Origin: Pedobacter frigoris
GTDB lineage: Bacteria > Bacteroidota > Bacteroidia > Sphingobacteriales > Sphingobacteriaceae
Length of the DNA stretch: 64,000 bases
Reading direction: 5' to 3'
NCBI RefSeq assembly: GCF_005116445.1
Contig: NZ_SWBQ01000005.1
Span: 248,001 to 312,000, forward strand
The position numbers and the translations under genes are program-made. This document shows positions 1 to 6,725 of this stretch, piece by piece (the first letter of the stretch is position 1; each line of letters begins with the position of its first letter). The notes under the pieces were generated by a model, which worked only from the letters and a program-made list of their open reading frames with translations, had not been told where the DNA came from and ran no database searches.

Positions 1-240
1 GGTTGAGGTTTTGGTTTTGTCGATTGACTTTACCAACTCCCGGCTCATTATGTGCATAAGGTGTTCTACAGCACTTACATATAGACTCAATTTGTCTGGA
101 AAGTAATAATATAGGAGTGCTTTTGAGAAAGTGATGTCTTTAGCAATTTCTGTCATTGTAGTTTTTGCCAGACCATAATGTGCAAATCTTTTTAGAGCGG
201 CTTCAATGATTAGAATTCTTTTTTTATCCTGATTTTCCAT
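1..240 (-). CDS. TetR/AcrR family regulator, N-terminal part (runs off the window)
   Basis: Reading the minus strand from the ATG at 240 gives 80 codons with no stop up to the window edge. The protein begins MENQDKKRILIIEAALKRFA and continues with the residues GLAKTTMTEIAKDITFSKALLYYYF. This is the helix-turn-helix of TetR-family repressors: the T-x-x-x-I-A-K turn, then S-K-A-L-L-Y-Y-Y-F in the recognition helix and its end. The ligand-binding C-terminal domain lies outside the window, so no target or inducer can be named. It is divergent from murB, with about 150 bases between them that hold the murB promoter and presumably its own. The family call is firm; the role is unknown. Confidence 0.85.
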   Translation of the reverse strand, partial: MENQDKKRILIIEAALKRFAHYGLAKTTMTEIAKDITFSKALLYYYFPDKLSLYVSAVEHLMHIMSRELVKSIDKTKTST

Positions 241-360
241 ACAAATAATATCGGTCTCCTGTCAAATAGTCTAAAATGTCCGGTCTTTTAACAATCGAGA
301 GGAAAAATAGGAAAATTTTTCAAATATTGATTTAAACATATTTATTACGGCCCTTTCAGT

Positions 361-368
361 TACATTTG
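361..368 (+). promoter_or_regulatory. Bacteroidota -7 promoter element of murB
   Basis: TACATTTG matches the Bacteroidota -7 consensus TAnnTTTG exactly and lies 27 bases before the murB ATG. No clear TTTG -33 box is seen at the expected distance, so the call rests on the -7 element and its position. Confidence 0.55.
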
Positions 369-394
369 TACGTTATTAATCTGTTCAAACTTCT

Positions 395-1411
395 ATGTCT
401 GTATTACAAGAAAACAAATCCTTAAAATCATATAATACGTTTAGAATCGATGTTAGCGCTAAGCATTTTACTGAAATTTTTAGTGAAAAGGATTTAATAG
501 AATTGCTAACCTCAGACCCTGCCATTGATCAGGATCTACTGGTTTTAGGTGGCGGAAGTAACGTTTTATTTACAAGAGATTTTGAAGGATTGGTCATTAA
601 GGTCAGTATCCCCGGTATTTCGAGCGTAGTTGATGGAAATGAGGTCATAGTTACAGCAGGAGCAGGCGTAGTATGGAGCGATTTTGTAAATTATTGTGTG
701 GAGAATGGATTTGCTGGAGTTGAGAATCTGAGTCTTATTCCAGGTACAGTAGGAGCCTCTCCGATACAGAATATCGGTGCATATGGGGTCGAAGTGAAGG
801 ACATATTTAGTTCTTGTACCGCTTATGAAATAGCTACTGGCATTCCTCGTCATTTTAACTTTGAGGATTGTAAGTTTGGATATAGGGATAGCATATTCAA
901 AAATGAACTGAAAGGGAGATACATTATCACATCTGTAAGCTTTAAATTAAGTAAATCTGCGCGGCTCAATACTCATTATGGGGCTATTCAGGATGAATTG
1001 AAAAGCAGGGGTATTTTAGATCCTAATATTGCAGATATTTCTAAAGTAGTATCTCAGATAAGGGTTAGTAAATTACCTGACCCATCTACAATAGGTAACG
1101 CAGGTAGTTTCTTTAAAAACCCGGTAATAGATAAGAATTTATTTGAAAAGATACTTGATCAATATCCTGACATAGTACATTTTCCAGTAGCAAACGATCG
1201 GATAAAGCTGGCTGCTGGTTGGCTCATAGAACATTGTGGTTTTAAAGGAATTATTGTTGGGAATACTGGGACCTGGAAAAATCAGGCCTTGGTCCTTGTC
1301 AACCACGGACATGCAACAGGTCAGGAAGTGTATAGTTTTTCAGAACAAATTATAAATTCCGTCGATGCCAAATTCGGTGTGAGATTAGAAAGAGAAGTAA
1401 ATATTCTGTGA
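395..1411 (+). CDS. murB: UDP-N-acetylenolpyruvoylglucosamine reductase MurB
   Basis: FAD- and NADPH-dependent cytosolic enzyme that reduces the enolpyruvyl ether of UDP-GlcNAc to UDP-MurNAc, the second committed step of peptidoglycan synthesis. The 338 residues match the length of type I (E. coli-like) MurB. The FAD-binding motif VLGGGSNVLF is at residues 50-59, the IPGTVGASPIQNIGAYG loop at 115-131, and the YRDS segment carries the conserved Arg at about 164. The proton-donor serine lies in GNAGSFFKNP (Ser238), and the C-terminal catalytic Glu is about residue 334. It stands alone behind its own promoter. The ORF predicted on the other strand here is a shadow. Confidence 0.96.
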   Translation: MSVLQENKSLKSYNTFRIDVSAKHFTEIFSEKDLIELLTSDPAIDQDLLVLGGGSNVLFTRDFEGLVIKVSIPGISSVVDGNEVIVTAGAGVVWSDFVNYCVENGFAGVENLSLIPGTVGASPIQNIGAYGVEVKDIFSSCTAYEIATGIPRHFNFEDCKFGYRDSIFKNELKGRYIITSVSFKLSKSARLNTHYGAIQDELKSRGILDPNIADISKVVSQIRVSKLPDPSTIGNAGSFFKNPVIDKNLFEKILDQYPDIVHFPVANDRIKLAAGWLIEHCGFKGIIVGNTGTWKNQALVLVNHGHATGQEVYSFSEQIINSVDAKFGVRLEREVNIL

Positions 1412-1582
1412 CATCATGATAGAAGGATATATACGCCCATAAAATTTATTTCATAATATAGGATTTAATTTTTTGGTACACGAATTGTATATGTTTTAGT
1501 GTGTAAGATTAAACAAACCAGAGGTCGCCACTCTAATTTTCTTGTTTGTTTTTGCTTGTTAAACCCTAAAACTTAAAACATT

Positions 1583-2113
1583 ATGACAAAAAATGAATTC
1601 AATCTCCAGCTCAACGACCATTCAGTTTCTTTACAGTCATTCGCTTTAAATTTTACCAAGGACATTGAAGATGCTAATGATTTAGTACAAGACACAATGT
1701 TGAAAGCGGTAACTTATTACAGCAAGTTTAAAGAAGGGACTAATTTAAAAGGGTGGTTATTTACAATTATGAAAAATACTTTTATCAATAATTACAGAAG
1801 ATTGGTAAAAACAAATTCATTGATTACTCAATCGGACGATATTTCTTCAGCTAATTTGCATTATAGTGCATCGAAGAATAATAGTGAAAGTAAATTTATC
1901 ATAGGCGACATTAATAAAGCTTTGGCTACTCTTCAGCCAGAATATTACGTGCCGTTTATCAAATATTTTGAAGGCTTTAAATACCATGAAATCGCAGAAG
2001 AACTGAACATTCCTATTGGAACAGTAAAGACAAGGATTCACGTAGCTCGTCAAATTCTTAAAAAATTCTTAAAGACTTACTCAAAAGAAATATTAGGCGC
2101 TGATGTTGCCTAA
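1583..2113 (+). CDS. ECF-type RNA polymerase sigma factor
   Basis: 176-residue sigma-70 family protein of the ECF group, which directs RNA polymerase to a small regulon. Region 2 is at about residues 17-80, with the core-binding segment ANDLVQDTMLKA and the promoter-melting segment LKGWLFTIMKNTFINNYR. Region 4 at about 115-168 has the HTH segment YHEIAEELNIPIGTVKTRIHVARQILKK. No anti-sigma gene is adjacent, and the next gene is convergent. Single-gene ECFs of this size are common in Bacteroidota and are often constitutive or post-translationally controlled. The gene ends at a strong hairpin. It is chromosomal and unrelated to the ICE-borne sigma factor at 11.1-11.7 kb. Confidence 0.9.
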   Translation: MTKNEFNLQLNDHSVSLQSFALNFTKDIEDANDLVQDTMLKAVTYYSKFKEGTNLKGWLFTIMKNTFINNYRRLVKTNSLITQSDDISSANLHYSASKNNSESKFIIGDINKALATLQPEYYVPFIKYFEGFKYHEIAEELNIPIGTVKTRIHVARQILKKFLKTYSKEILGADVA

Positions 2114-2114
2114 C

Positions 2115-2143
2115 AAAAAAGCCGCTTATTAAGCGGCTTTTTT
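2115..2143. terminator. Bidirectional intrinsic terminator
   Basis: A perfect stem with arms AAAAAAGCCGCTTA and TAAGCGGCTTTTTT between the convergent ECF sigma gene and the SRPBCC gene. The A-tract and T-tract allow it to work in both directions. Confidence 0.85.
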
Positions 2144-2145
2144 GT

Positions 2146-2679
2146 TTATTGCTTCTCTATAAACGCTTTTAAATTTGATAGTCCTTTATCGTAGTCTTTT
2201 CCAATCATAGGATCATAGGCTAGCGACATCCATCTTGAAAAAATTGAAGTATTTTCGCCCTTGAAATCCCAGGTTACTTTGGTCCCTCCAGAAGTAGTTG
2301 GCTCAAAATAGAATGAAGTCATTGCAGTGCTTTCAAAAGGTTTGATAAAGACCAATTTTTGGTCTATTTGCTTATAGGCATTTAATTTGTCCATTATAAT
2401 TGCTCCTGTCCCGACTTCCTTTCCATCCCAGCTGAACTTTGATCCGGTAGAGATACCGTCGCCCGTTACATTAAATTTTGCGGCACTATCCATTTGCATC
2501 CATGGGTTCCAGGAGCCAAGATCATTTAGATTTAGGGTCTTCTGATACACGATGCTATCAGGTTTGTTGATTTCTATTGATCTGCTTACATTATAAGTTT
2601 TGGGCAGAAATAGTCCGATGATGAAGAACAGTGCAACAAGTACGACTATAATGCCAGCCAGAATTTTAATAACTTTCAT
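2146..2679 (-). CDS. SRPBCC (START-like) family protein with N-terminal membrane anchor
   Basis: 177 residues. A hydrophobic helix at about residues 5-25 is followed by a START/Bet v1-like fold, recognisable from YNVSRSIEINKPDSIVYQKTLNLNDLGSWNPW and the later YFEPTTSGGTKVTWDF segment. SRPBCC proteins bind lipids or other hydrophobic ligands in a deep cavity; the ligand here cannot be read from sequence. The anchor suggests the domain sits at the outer face of the inner membrane. It is a single gene, convergent with the sigma factor gene. The family call is good; the function is unknown. Confidence 0.8.
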   Translation of the reverse strand: MKVIKILAGIIVVLVALFFIIGLFLPKTYNVSRSIEINKPDSIVYQKTLNLNDLGSWNPWMQMDSAAKFNVTGDGISTGSKFSWDGKEVGTGAIIMDKLNAYKQIDQKLVFIKPFESTAMTSFYFEPTTSGGTKVTWDFKGENTSIFSRWMSLAYDPMIGKDYDKGLSNLKAFIEKQ

Positions 2680-3135
2680 GGTTTATTTATTTGGTTAAAT
2701 AAATTTAACTCAAAATGTTTTCACCAACAAAATTTTATAACCTAAAGAATAATGAATTTAAATTTAATCTTCCTGTTTCTTTTGAATTGTTCGTTATATC
2801 AATAACACCCGCAAAGTATTATATGTTAACAAGGATTATAGTCGTAAGTATTTTTAAAATTTCATTCCAAATTATTATCCCAAAAACCGCATGTATGTGC
2901 GGTTTTTTATACACTTGAATCTTACTTTTTGTACGCAGTGTGCTGAAACGGGAGTTGAGAAATGGATTGTCGATCTCTCAGATATGACCTGTATTTATTA
3001 TGATAAATCCCGAACCGAAATATTGGTAGAGTGTATACCTGTTCCTTAGGGAATAGTTTTTCTTTTATAATGAATTCTTTTTAATACCGATAACCCCTGC
3101 AAAATCATACTTTTGGGTGGAATTTAAACGAGTAC
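2680..3135. other. Intergenic stretch with an orphan hairpin and a promoter
   Basis: A 456-base gap. A hairpin (ACCGCA loop TGCGGT, flanked by A and T tracts) lies at 2883-2909 with no gene ending at it. A 52-codon ORF from the ATG at 2891 to the TAG ending at 3049 starts inside this hairpin, has no recognisable domain and is not called. TACTTTTG at 3108-3115 is an exact TAnnTTTG -7 element, placed to drive the small ORF starting at 3136. The lone terminator suggests a decayed gene or an unseen small RNA. Confidence 0.5.
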
Positions 3136-3261
3136 ATGAATTATACTTACTTACTGATAGATGTGGTCCTCCTGCTGCCTCAGGTATATGCATACTTCAT
3201 GCTGATTATCCTGCTTACTGTATATGTATTTGAATTGTTCAAAAGTAAAGTCAGGGTATAA
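3136..3261 (+). CDS. Small single-pass membrane protein, coupled to the cytochrome-b5-like gene
   Basis: A 41-codon ORF beginning MNYTYLLIDVVLLLPQVYAY and ending ELFKSKVRV. It consists of one long hydrophobic stretch with a short basic C-terminal tail, as in small inner-membrane proteins. A perfect -7 promoter element lies 20 bases upstream. Its TAA overlaps the ATG of the next gene by one base (TAATG), so translation of the two is probably coupled. The coupling and the promoter are the evidence that it is real. I do not recognise the family. A role as a membrane partner or anchor of the cytochrome-b5-like protein is inferred from the overlap only. Confidence 0.55.
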   Translation: MNYTYLLIDVVLLLPQVYAYFMLIILLTVYVFELFKSKVRV

Positions 3262-3494
3262 TGGAACTGCCTATTTATACCAAACAGCAGCTGGCGTTGC
3301 GCAACGGGCAAGACAAACCGCAGATCTGGGTGGCCTATAAAGGTTTCATTTATGACGTCTCAGACAGCAGGCTTTGGAGGAACGGCAAGCATTATGAACA
3401 TTGGGCAGGGCAGGACCTGACTGATGAATTACCAGATGCCCCCCATACGGAGACAGTTTTCGAGAAGTTTACCATTATTGGGGTATTAAAATAA
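3261..3494 (+). CDS. Cytochrome b5-like heme/steroid-binding domain protein
   Basis: 77 residues spanning a minimal cytochrome b5 fold: YTKQQLALRNGQDKPQIWVAYKGFIYDVS, then HYEHWAGQDLTDELPDAPHTETVFEKF. His44 or His47 and His62 are the candidate axial heme ligands. Family members bind heme or steroids and act as small electron carriers or ligand-binding accessory proteins. It has no signal peptide of its own. The upstream ORF overlaps its start codon and would place it next to the inner membrane. A perfect intrinsic terminator follows at once, so the two genes form a short transcription unit. Confidence 0.85.
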   Translation: MELPIYTKQQLALRNGQDKPQIWVAYKGFIYDVSDSRLWRNGKHYEHWAGQDLTDELPDAPHTETVFEKFTIIGVLK

Positions 3495-3522
3495 CAAAGG
3501 AGCTAATCAGATAGCTCCTTTG
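3495..3522. terminator. Intrinsic terminator
   Basis: Stem CAAAGGAGCT / AGCTCCTTTG with an 8-base loop directly after the cytochrome-b5-like gene. It also lies downstream of the convergent kinase gene and may serve both. Confidence 0.75.
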
Positions 3523-3554
3523 TTAATACCGTACTGTGTAAACAACGAATTGTT

Positions 3555-4475
3555 TTATGCATCAATTGTGAATGAACTCAAGTTTACAAATTCCTGAACA
3601 CGGGAGGCAACTTCTTCGGCAGAAAGATTCAGGATTTTCTCAGTTCCGAATTTTTCTACGCAGAATGAAGCAAGGGCAGATCCGAAAATAATCGCATTCT
3701 TCATGTTATTAAAATTAACCGTTCCAACTTTTGCCATATACCCTATAAAGCCACCTGCAAAACAGTCTCCAGCCCCTGTGGGATCAAATACTTCTGCTAA
3801 AGGAAGGGCCGGAGCAGAAAAAATCTTGTCTTCATGGAATAGTAAAGCCCCATGTTCACCCTTTTTGATGATCAGGTATTTTGGTCCCATAGTTAGGATT
3901 TTCTTTGCTGCCTTAACCAATGAATACTCTCCGGATAACTGGCGGGCCTCTGCGTCATTTATCGTAAGTACATCAACTAATTTAATAGTCTCTAATAAAT
4001 CATCCATCATAATGTCCATCCAGAAGTTCATCGTATCCAGGACGATTAATTTTGGACGATTTTTAAGACGCTCAATAACTGTTCGCTGTACAATTGGAGT
4101 TAGATTACCAAGCATCAGGTATTCACAATCCTGGTAGCTTTCTGGTATAATGGGATCAAAGGTTTCCAGTACATTCAGCTCTGTAGCCAATGTATCACGG
4201 CTATTCATGTCATTGTGATATTTTCCCGACCAGAAAAACGACTTTTCGCCTTCTTTAATCTGTAATCCTTCAGTATTTATACCATGTTCTGTAAACTTGT
4301 CGATATTCTCTTTTCCGAAATCATCACCAATAACTCCGACTATTTTTGTGTTATTGTAGAAGTAAGAAGCCGCTAAACTGGCGTAAGTTGCGGCGCCACC
4401 TACTATTTTATCGGTTTTTCCAAAGGGAGTTTCAATTGCATCGAAGGCTACAGTACCTATGATTATCAGGCTCAT
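3555..4475 (-). CDS. PfkB family carbohydrate/nucleoside kinase
   Basis: 306-residue ribokinase-fold kinase that transfers phosphate from ATP to a sugar or nucleoside hydroxyl in the cytosol. The N-terminal substrate motif KIVGGAATYASLAASYF is at about residues 24-40. The C-terminal PfkB signature DPTGAGDCFAGGFIGY is at about residues 231-246, with the catalytic Asp in GAGD and the anion hole formed by TGAG. Substrate specificity (ribose, fructose, adenosine or other) cannot be told from these motifs. It is a single gene read leftward, with its start 140 bases from tRNA-Asn. It belongs to the chromosome just outside the ICE. Confidence 0.88.
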   Translation of the reverse strand: MSLIIIGTVAFDAIETPFGKTDKIVGGAATYASLAASYFYNNTKIVGVIGDDFGKENIDKFTEHGINTEGLQIKEGEKSFFWSGKYHNDMNSRDTLATELNVLETFDPIIPESYQDCEYLMLGNLTPIVQRTVIERLKNRPKLIVLDTMNFWMDIMMDDLLETIKLVDVLTINDAEARQLSGEYSLVKAAKKILTMGPKYLIIKKGEHGALLFHEDKIFSAPALPLAEVFDPTGAGDCFAGGFIGYMAKVGTVNFNNMKNAIIFGSALASFCVEKFGTEKILNLSAEEVASRVQEFVNLSSFTIDA

Positions 4476-4617
4476 ATAAAATAATTAAAATTTTTTTTAA
4501 ATTTTTTCACTGCAAATATTGCATAAATAATTTAAAAGCCCTAATATTGCATTCCCAAAACGAACAAGACTTTATGTTCTTTAAGAGTTCAAAAAGTACG
4601 TTTTGGTAGCCGGATAC

Positions 4618-4691
4618 TCCTTCTTAGCTCAGCCGGTTAGAGCATCTGACTGTTAATCAGAGGGTCGCTGGTTCGAGCCCAGCAGAGGGAG
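4618..4691 (+). tRNA. tRNA-Asn (anticodon GTT), ICE insertion site
   Basis: The 74-base gene folds as a full cloverleaf. Acceptor TCCTTCT pairs with AGAGGGA, the D-loop holds AGCCGGTTAGA, the anticodon loop is CTGTTAA (GTT, Asn), the T-arm is GCTGG-TTCGAGC-CCAGC and the discriminator is G. CCA is not encoded. The acceptor has one T-G pair at position 4-69. The copy at the right end of the ICE (AGAAGGA) would pair perfectly. The 3' half from 4650 was therefore probably supplied by the element, and tRNA function was kept after integration. Confidence 0.95.
4650..4686 (+). repeat. attL direct repeat inside tRNA-Asn
   Basis: 37 bases running from the anticodon stem through the T-arm to the start of the acceptor 3' strand. 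They are identical to 62024-62060. The next base differs (G here, A on the right), then GGAGC is shared again. Confidence 0.93.
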
Positions 4692-4708
4692 CTCACAATC
4701 AGTGAGTT

Positions 4709-4737
4709 AGCCCCACTCCGTCCGAGTGGGGCTTTTT
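4709..4737 (+). terminator. Intrinsic terminator after tRNA-Asn, inside the ICE
   Basis: Stem AGCCCCACTC / GAGTGGGGCT with a 5-base loop and a following T-tract. It lies within the first 100 bases of the element. It terminates the tRNA transcript and insulates the ICE from host transcription. Confidence 0.85.
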
Positions 4738-4758
4738 ATTTGCACACGATTTGCACAC
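4738..4758 (+). repeat. Left arm-type direct repeats, probable integrase sites
   Basis: ATTTGCACAC occurs twice with an 11-base period (4738-4747 and 4749-4758). A matching pair with the same period, ATTTGCACA and TTTTGCACA, lies inside the right end at 61887-61906. Such subterminal direct repeats are what arm-binding domains of ICE/phage tyrosine recombinases recognise. Confidence 0.6.
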
Positions 4759-5053
4759 AAATTTTGGCTAAAAAAAGTTTAATTTTTTTTCCACATTGCT
4801 GTTGAAGCTGGCTTTTATCTTGACTTTTTCCTCCCTTTATACATTGCTACCATTTAATATAGGTTATAACCTTGGGTATAATCCATTACTAAAATACCAT
4901 GTCTGCAATTTTGGACACAGAAATTATTAGATGTGTCAGTCCGAATTTTGCTAGGAATAATTAATTCTCTGCATGGATATAAATCTAGATCATAAAAATT
5001 AATGAACATCTTTTCAATTCTAATTGGATAATTCAGGCAAACTCAAGTTTGCA
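4759..5053. other. Non-coding left end of the ICE
   Basis: No supportable gene. AT-rich sequence contains the 10-bp palindrome GGTTATAACC at 4862-4871. The same palindrome recurs at 60614-60623, between the right-end HTH gene and the integrase gene. Promoters for the mobilisation genes are expected here, but I see no clear TAnnTTTG match. Confidence 0.5.
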
Positions 5054-5130
5054 GCAAGATGTACCAATGCATGCGCATTGGGAATCTTGCCGTCCTATTG
5101 GCCGGAGAATTACTCGGAACTCGTAATTCT
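5054..5130. other. Candidate origin of transfer (oriT)
   Basis: Two adjacent inverted repeats just upstream of the relaxosome genes. The first is compound: GCAAGAT at 5054-5060 with ATCTTGC at 5084-5090, enclosing CCAATGC at 5064-5070 with GCATTGG at 5075-5081. The second is AGAATTAC at 5106-5113 with GTAATTCT at 5123-5130. Inverted repeats next to mobC and relaxase genes are the usual form of an oriT, with the nick beside one repeat. The intervening CTATTGGCCGG is the natural place to look for the nick. The nick itself is not identifiable from sequence alone. Confidence 0.5.
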
Positions 5131-5143
5131 AAAAGTACCAGAA

Positions 5144-5548
5144 ATGTCAAAGAAAAAGACCAGCGAAGATGAACTGTTAAAGCACAATCTGATCATTCGG
5201 GTAAACGATTCACTGCATCAGAAATTGACCAAACTCCTAACTGAAAGCGACTGCCAAAGCATTGCAGAGGTAGCTAGAAAAATCCTGACCAGCCAAAAGA
5301 TCAACTGCTTCTACAAGGATGCGAGCATGAACGAGCCGATGGAAGAAATGGCTTTGATCAGAAAAGAACTTAAGGCAATCGGCGTAAACATCAACCAGCA
5401 GACCCGGTACTTTAATGCCTGTAAAACCGATGCCGAAAAGAAGTTCCATAGTGACCAGACAGTAGCCTTGTTTACCAAGGTCGAAGGCAAGGTGGAAAGA
5501 CTGTTTGAACTCATTTCCAAACTGGCAGAACGATGGTTGCAAAAATAA
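5144..5548 (+). CDS. MobC-like relaxosome accessory protein
   Basis: 134 residues from the ATG at 5144. The frame can be extended upstream to a TTG at 5024, but that would translate through the oriT-like repeats, so the ATG is preferred. LLKHNLIIRVNDSLHQKLTKLL resembles a ribbon-helix-helix start. It is followed by MALIRKELKAIGVNINQQTRYFNAC, the conserved core of bacterial mobilisation protein MobC, whose G-x-N-[IL]-N-Q motif is present. MobC proteins bind and open oriT so that the relaxase can nick. The gene overlaps the relaxase start by 16 bases, so the two are translated together. Confidence 0.8.
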   Translation: MSKKKTSEDELLKHNLIIRVNDSLHQKLTKLLTESDCQSIAEVARKILTSQKINCFYKDASMNEPMEEMALIRKELKAIGVNINQQTRYFNACKTDAEKKFHSDQTVALFTKVEGKVERLFELISKLAERWLQK

Positions 5549-6723
5549 AGTTTGGCAAGAGCATGAGAGGGATATTGATCTATAACGAAACCAAGGTTGA
5601 AAAGGGCGAGGCCAATATCATTTTGGCCAGCGGGTTTGCTATGGACATTGACAAATTAAACCTCAACCAAAAAATACAGCGCTTCAAAAACCTCACCGAT
5701 CTAAACCCGACAGTAAAAACCAATGCGATGCACATCAGCCTAAACTTTGATGCCACTGACAAATTGGACTTGCAAAAGGTACAGCAGATTGCCCAAACCT
5801 ACATGGAGCAGATCGGATTTGGCGAACAGCCTTTCATTGCCTATCAGCATCTGGATGCAGCGCACCCACATATCCATATTGCAACCACCGTGATGCAGAA
5901 AGACGGCAAACGAAAATACACCCACAATTTAGGGCGACTAGTTTCAGAGCCCGCAAGAAAGGCAATTGAAATCGAGTTTGACCTAATTAAAGCCGAGGGC
6001 AGAAAGCAAAATAATACGCTAGCCATTAAACCTGCGGTTTATGGAAAGCAGCCCACCAAACAGACCATCAATTCCATTTTGCTATCGGTCAGGGGAAATT
6101 ATGCATTTACCTCATTAGCCGAATTCAATGCCATTCTCGGGCAGTTCAATATCAGGGCCGACAGGGGAAATGAAGAAACTGCCATGTTCGAAAAAAAGGG
6201 ATTGCTTTATTCCATACTTGATGAGAAACAAAATCCAATTGGCGTACCGATCAAGGCGAGTAATTTTTATAGCCAGCCCACGCTTAAAAACCTTGAGAAG
6301 GATTTTCAGGCGGGTATGGAAAAGAGAAGACCAATGAAGGAAAACTTAAAGAAACGGATTGATTGGGTATTGCAGAAATATAATACCGTTTCCAGAAATA
6401 CCCTCGTCAATGAACTGGCCAAACAGCATATCGGACTGGTATTAAGACAGAATGAAAAGGGAATCGTCTACGGGTTGACCTTTGTTGACCATAAGCTTAA
6501 AGCCGTTTTCAATGGTAGCGATCTTGGGAAAGAGTATAGTGCAAAAGCAGTTACCCAAAAATTTGCAGTCCAAGATCAGATCAGAACCTATCTCAAAGCA
6601 AATACTCCGACACATTATCTTGGAAATCCACTTGAAGCGCTTCTTGAAAAAGCAGATTATGATGCGCCAACTTTCATCGGTAAAAAGAAGAAAAAGAAAA
6701 AATCTAACCAGCAAAATTTATAG
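5533..6723 (+). CDS. MobA/VirD2-type relaxase (mobilisation nuclease)
   Basis: 396-residue conjugative relaxase. It should nick one strand at oriT, stay covalently attached through a tyrosine and lead the strand into the recipient. The three-histidine metal motif HPHIHIATT is at residues 111-119. The upstream MHISLNF strand (66-72) and N-terminal RGILIYNE segment with its Tyr near residue 17 fit the MOBP/Bacteroidota mobilisation class. The C-terminal end is strongly basic (KKKKKKKSN), consistent with DNA binding. It overlaps mobC and is followed after two bases by the coupling protein gene, forming one operon. Confidence 0.9.
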   Translation: MVAKIKFGKSMRGILIYNETKVEKGEANIILASGFAMDIDKLNLNQKIQRFKNLTDLNPTVKTNAMHISLNFDATDKLDLQKVQQIAQTYMEQIGFGEQPFIAYQHLDAAHPHIHIATTVMQKDGKRKYTHNLGRLVSEPARKAIEIEFDLIKAEGRKQNNTLAIKPAVYGKQPTKQTINSILLSVRGNYAFTSLAEFNAILGQFNIRADRGNEETAMFEKKGLLYSILDEKQNPIGVPIKASNFYSQPTLKNLEKDFQAGMEKRRPMKENLKKRIDWVLQKYNTVSRNTLVNELAKQHIGLVLRQNEKGIVYGLTFVDHKLKAVFNGSDLGKEYSAKAVTQKFAVQDQIRTYLKANTPTHYLGNPLEALLEKADYDAPTFIGKKKKKKKSNQQNL

Positions 6724-6725
6724 AC

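Noticed and set aside
2715..2918. 67-codon plus-strand ORF
   Set aside because: No domain, atypical composition, and it runs through an intrinsic terminator hairpin at 2883-2909.
2891..3049. 52-codon ORF (ATG at 2891, TAG ending at 3049)
   Set aside because: Its start lies inside the terminator hairpin and there is no recognisable family; at most a decayed gene.
5024..5143. TTG-started N-terminal extension of mobC
   Set aside because: It would translate the inverted repeats of the candidate oriT, and the MobC-like sequence begins after the ATG at 5144.
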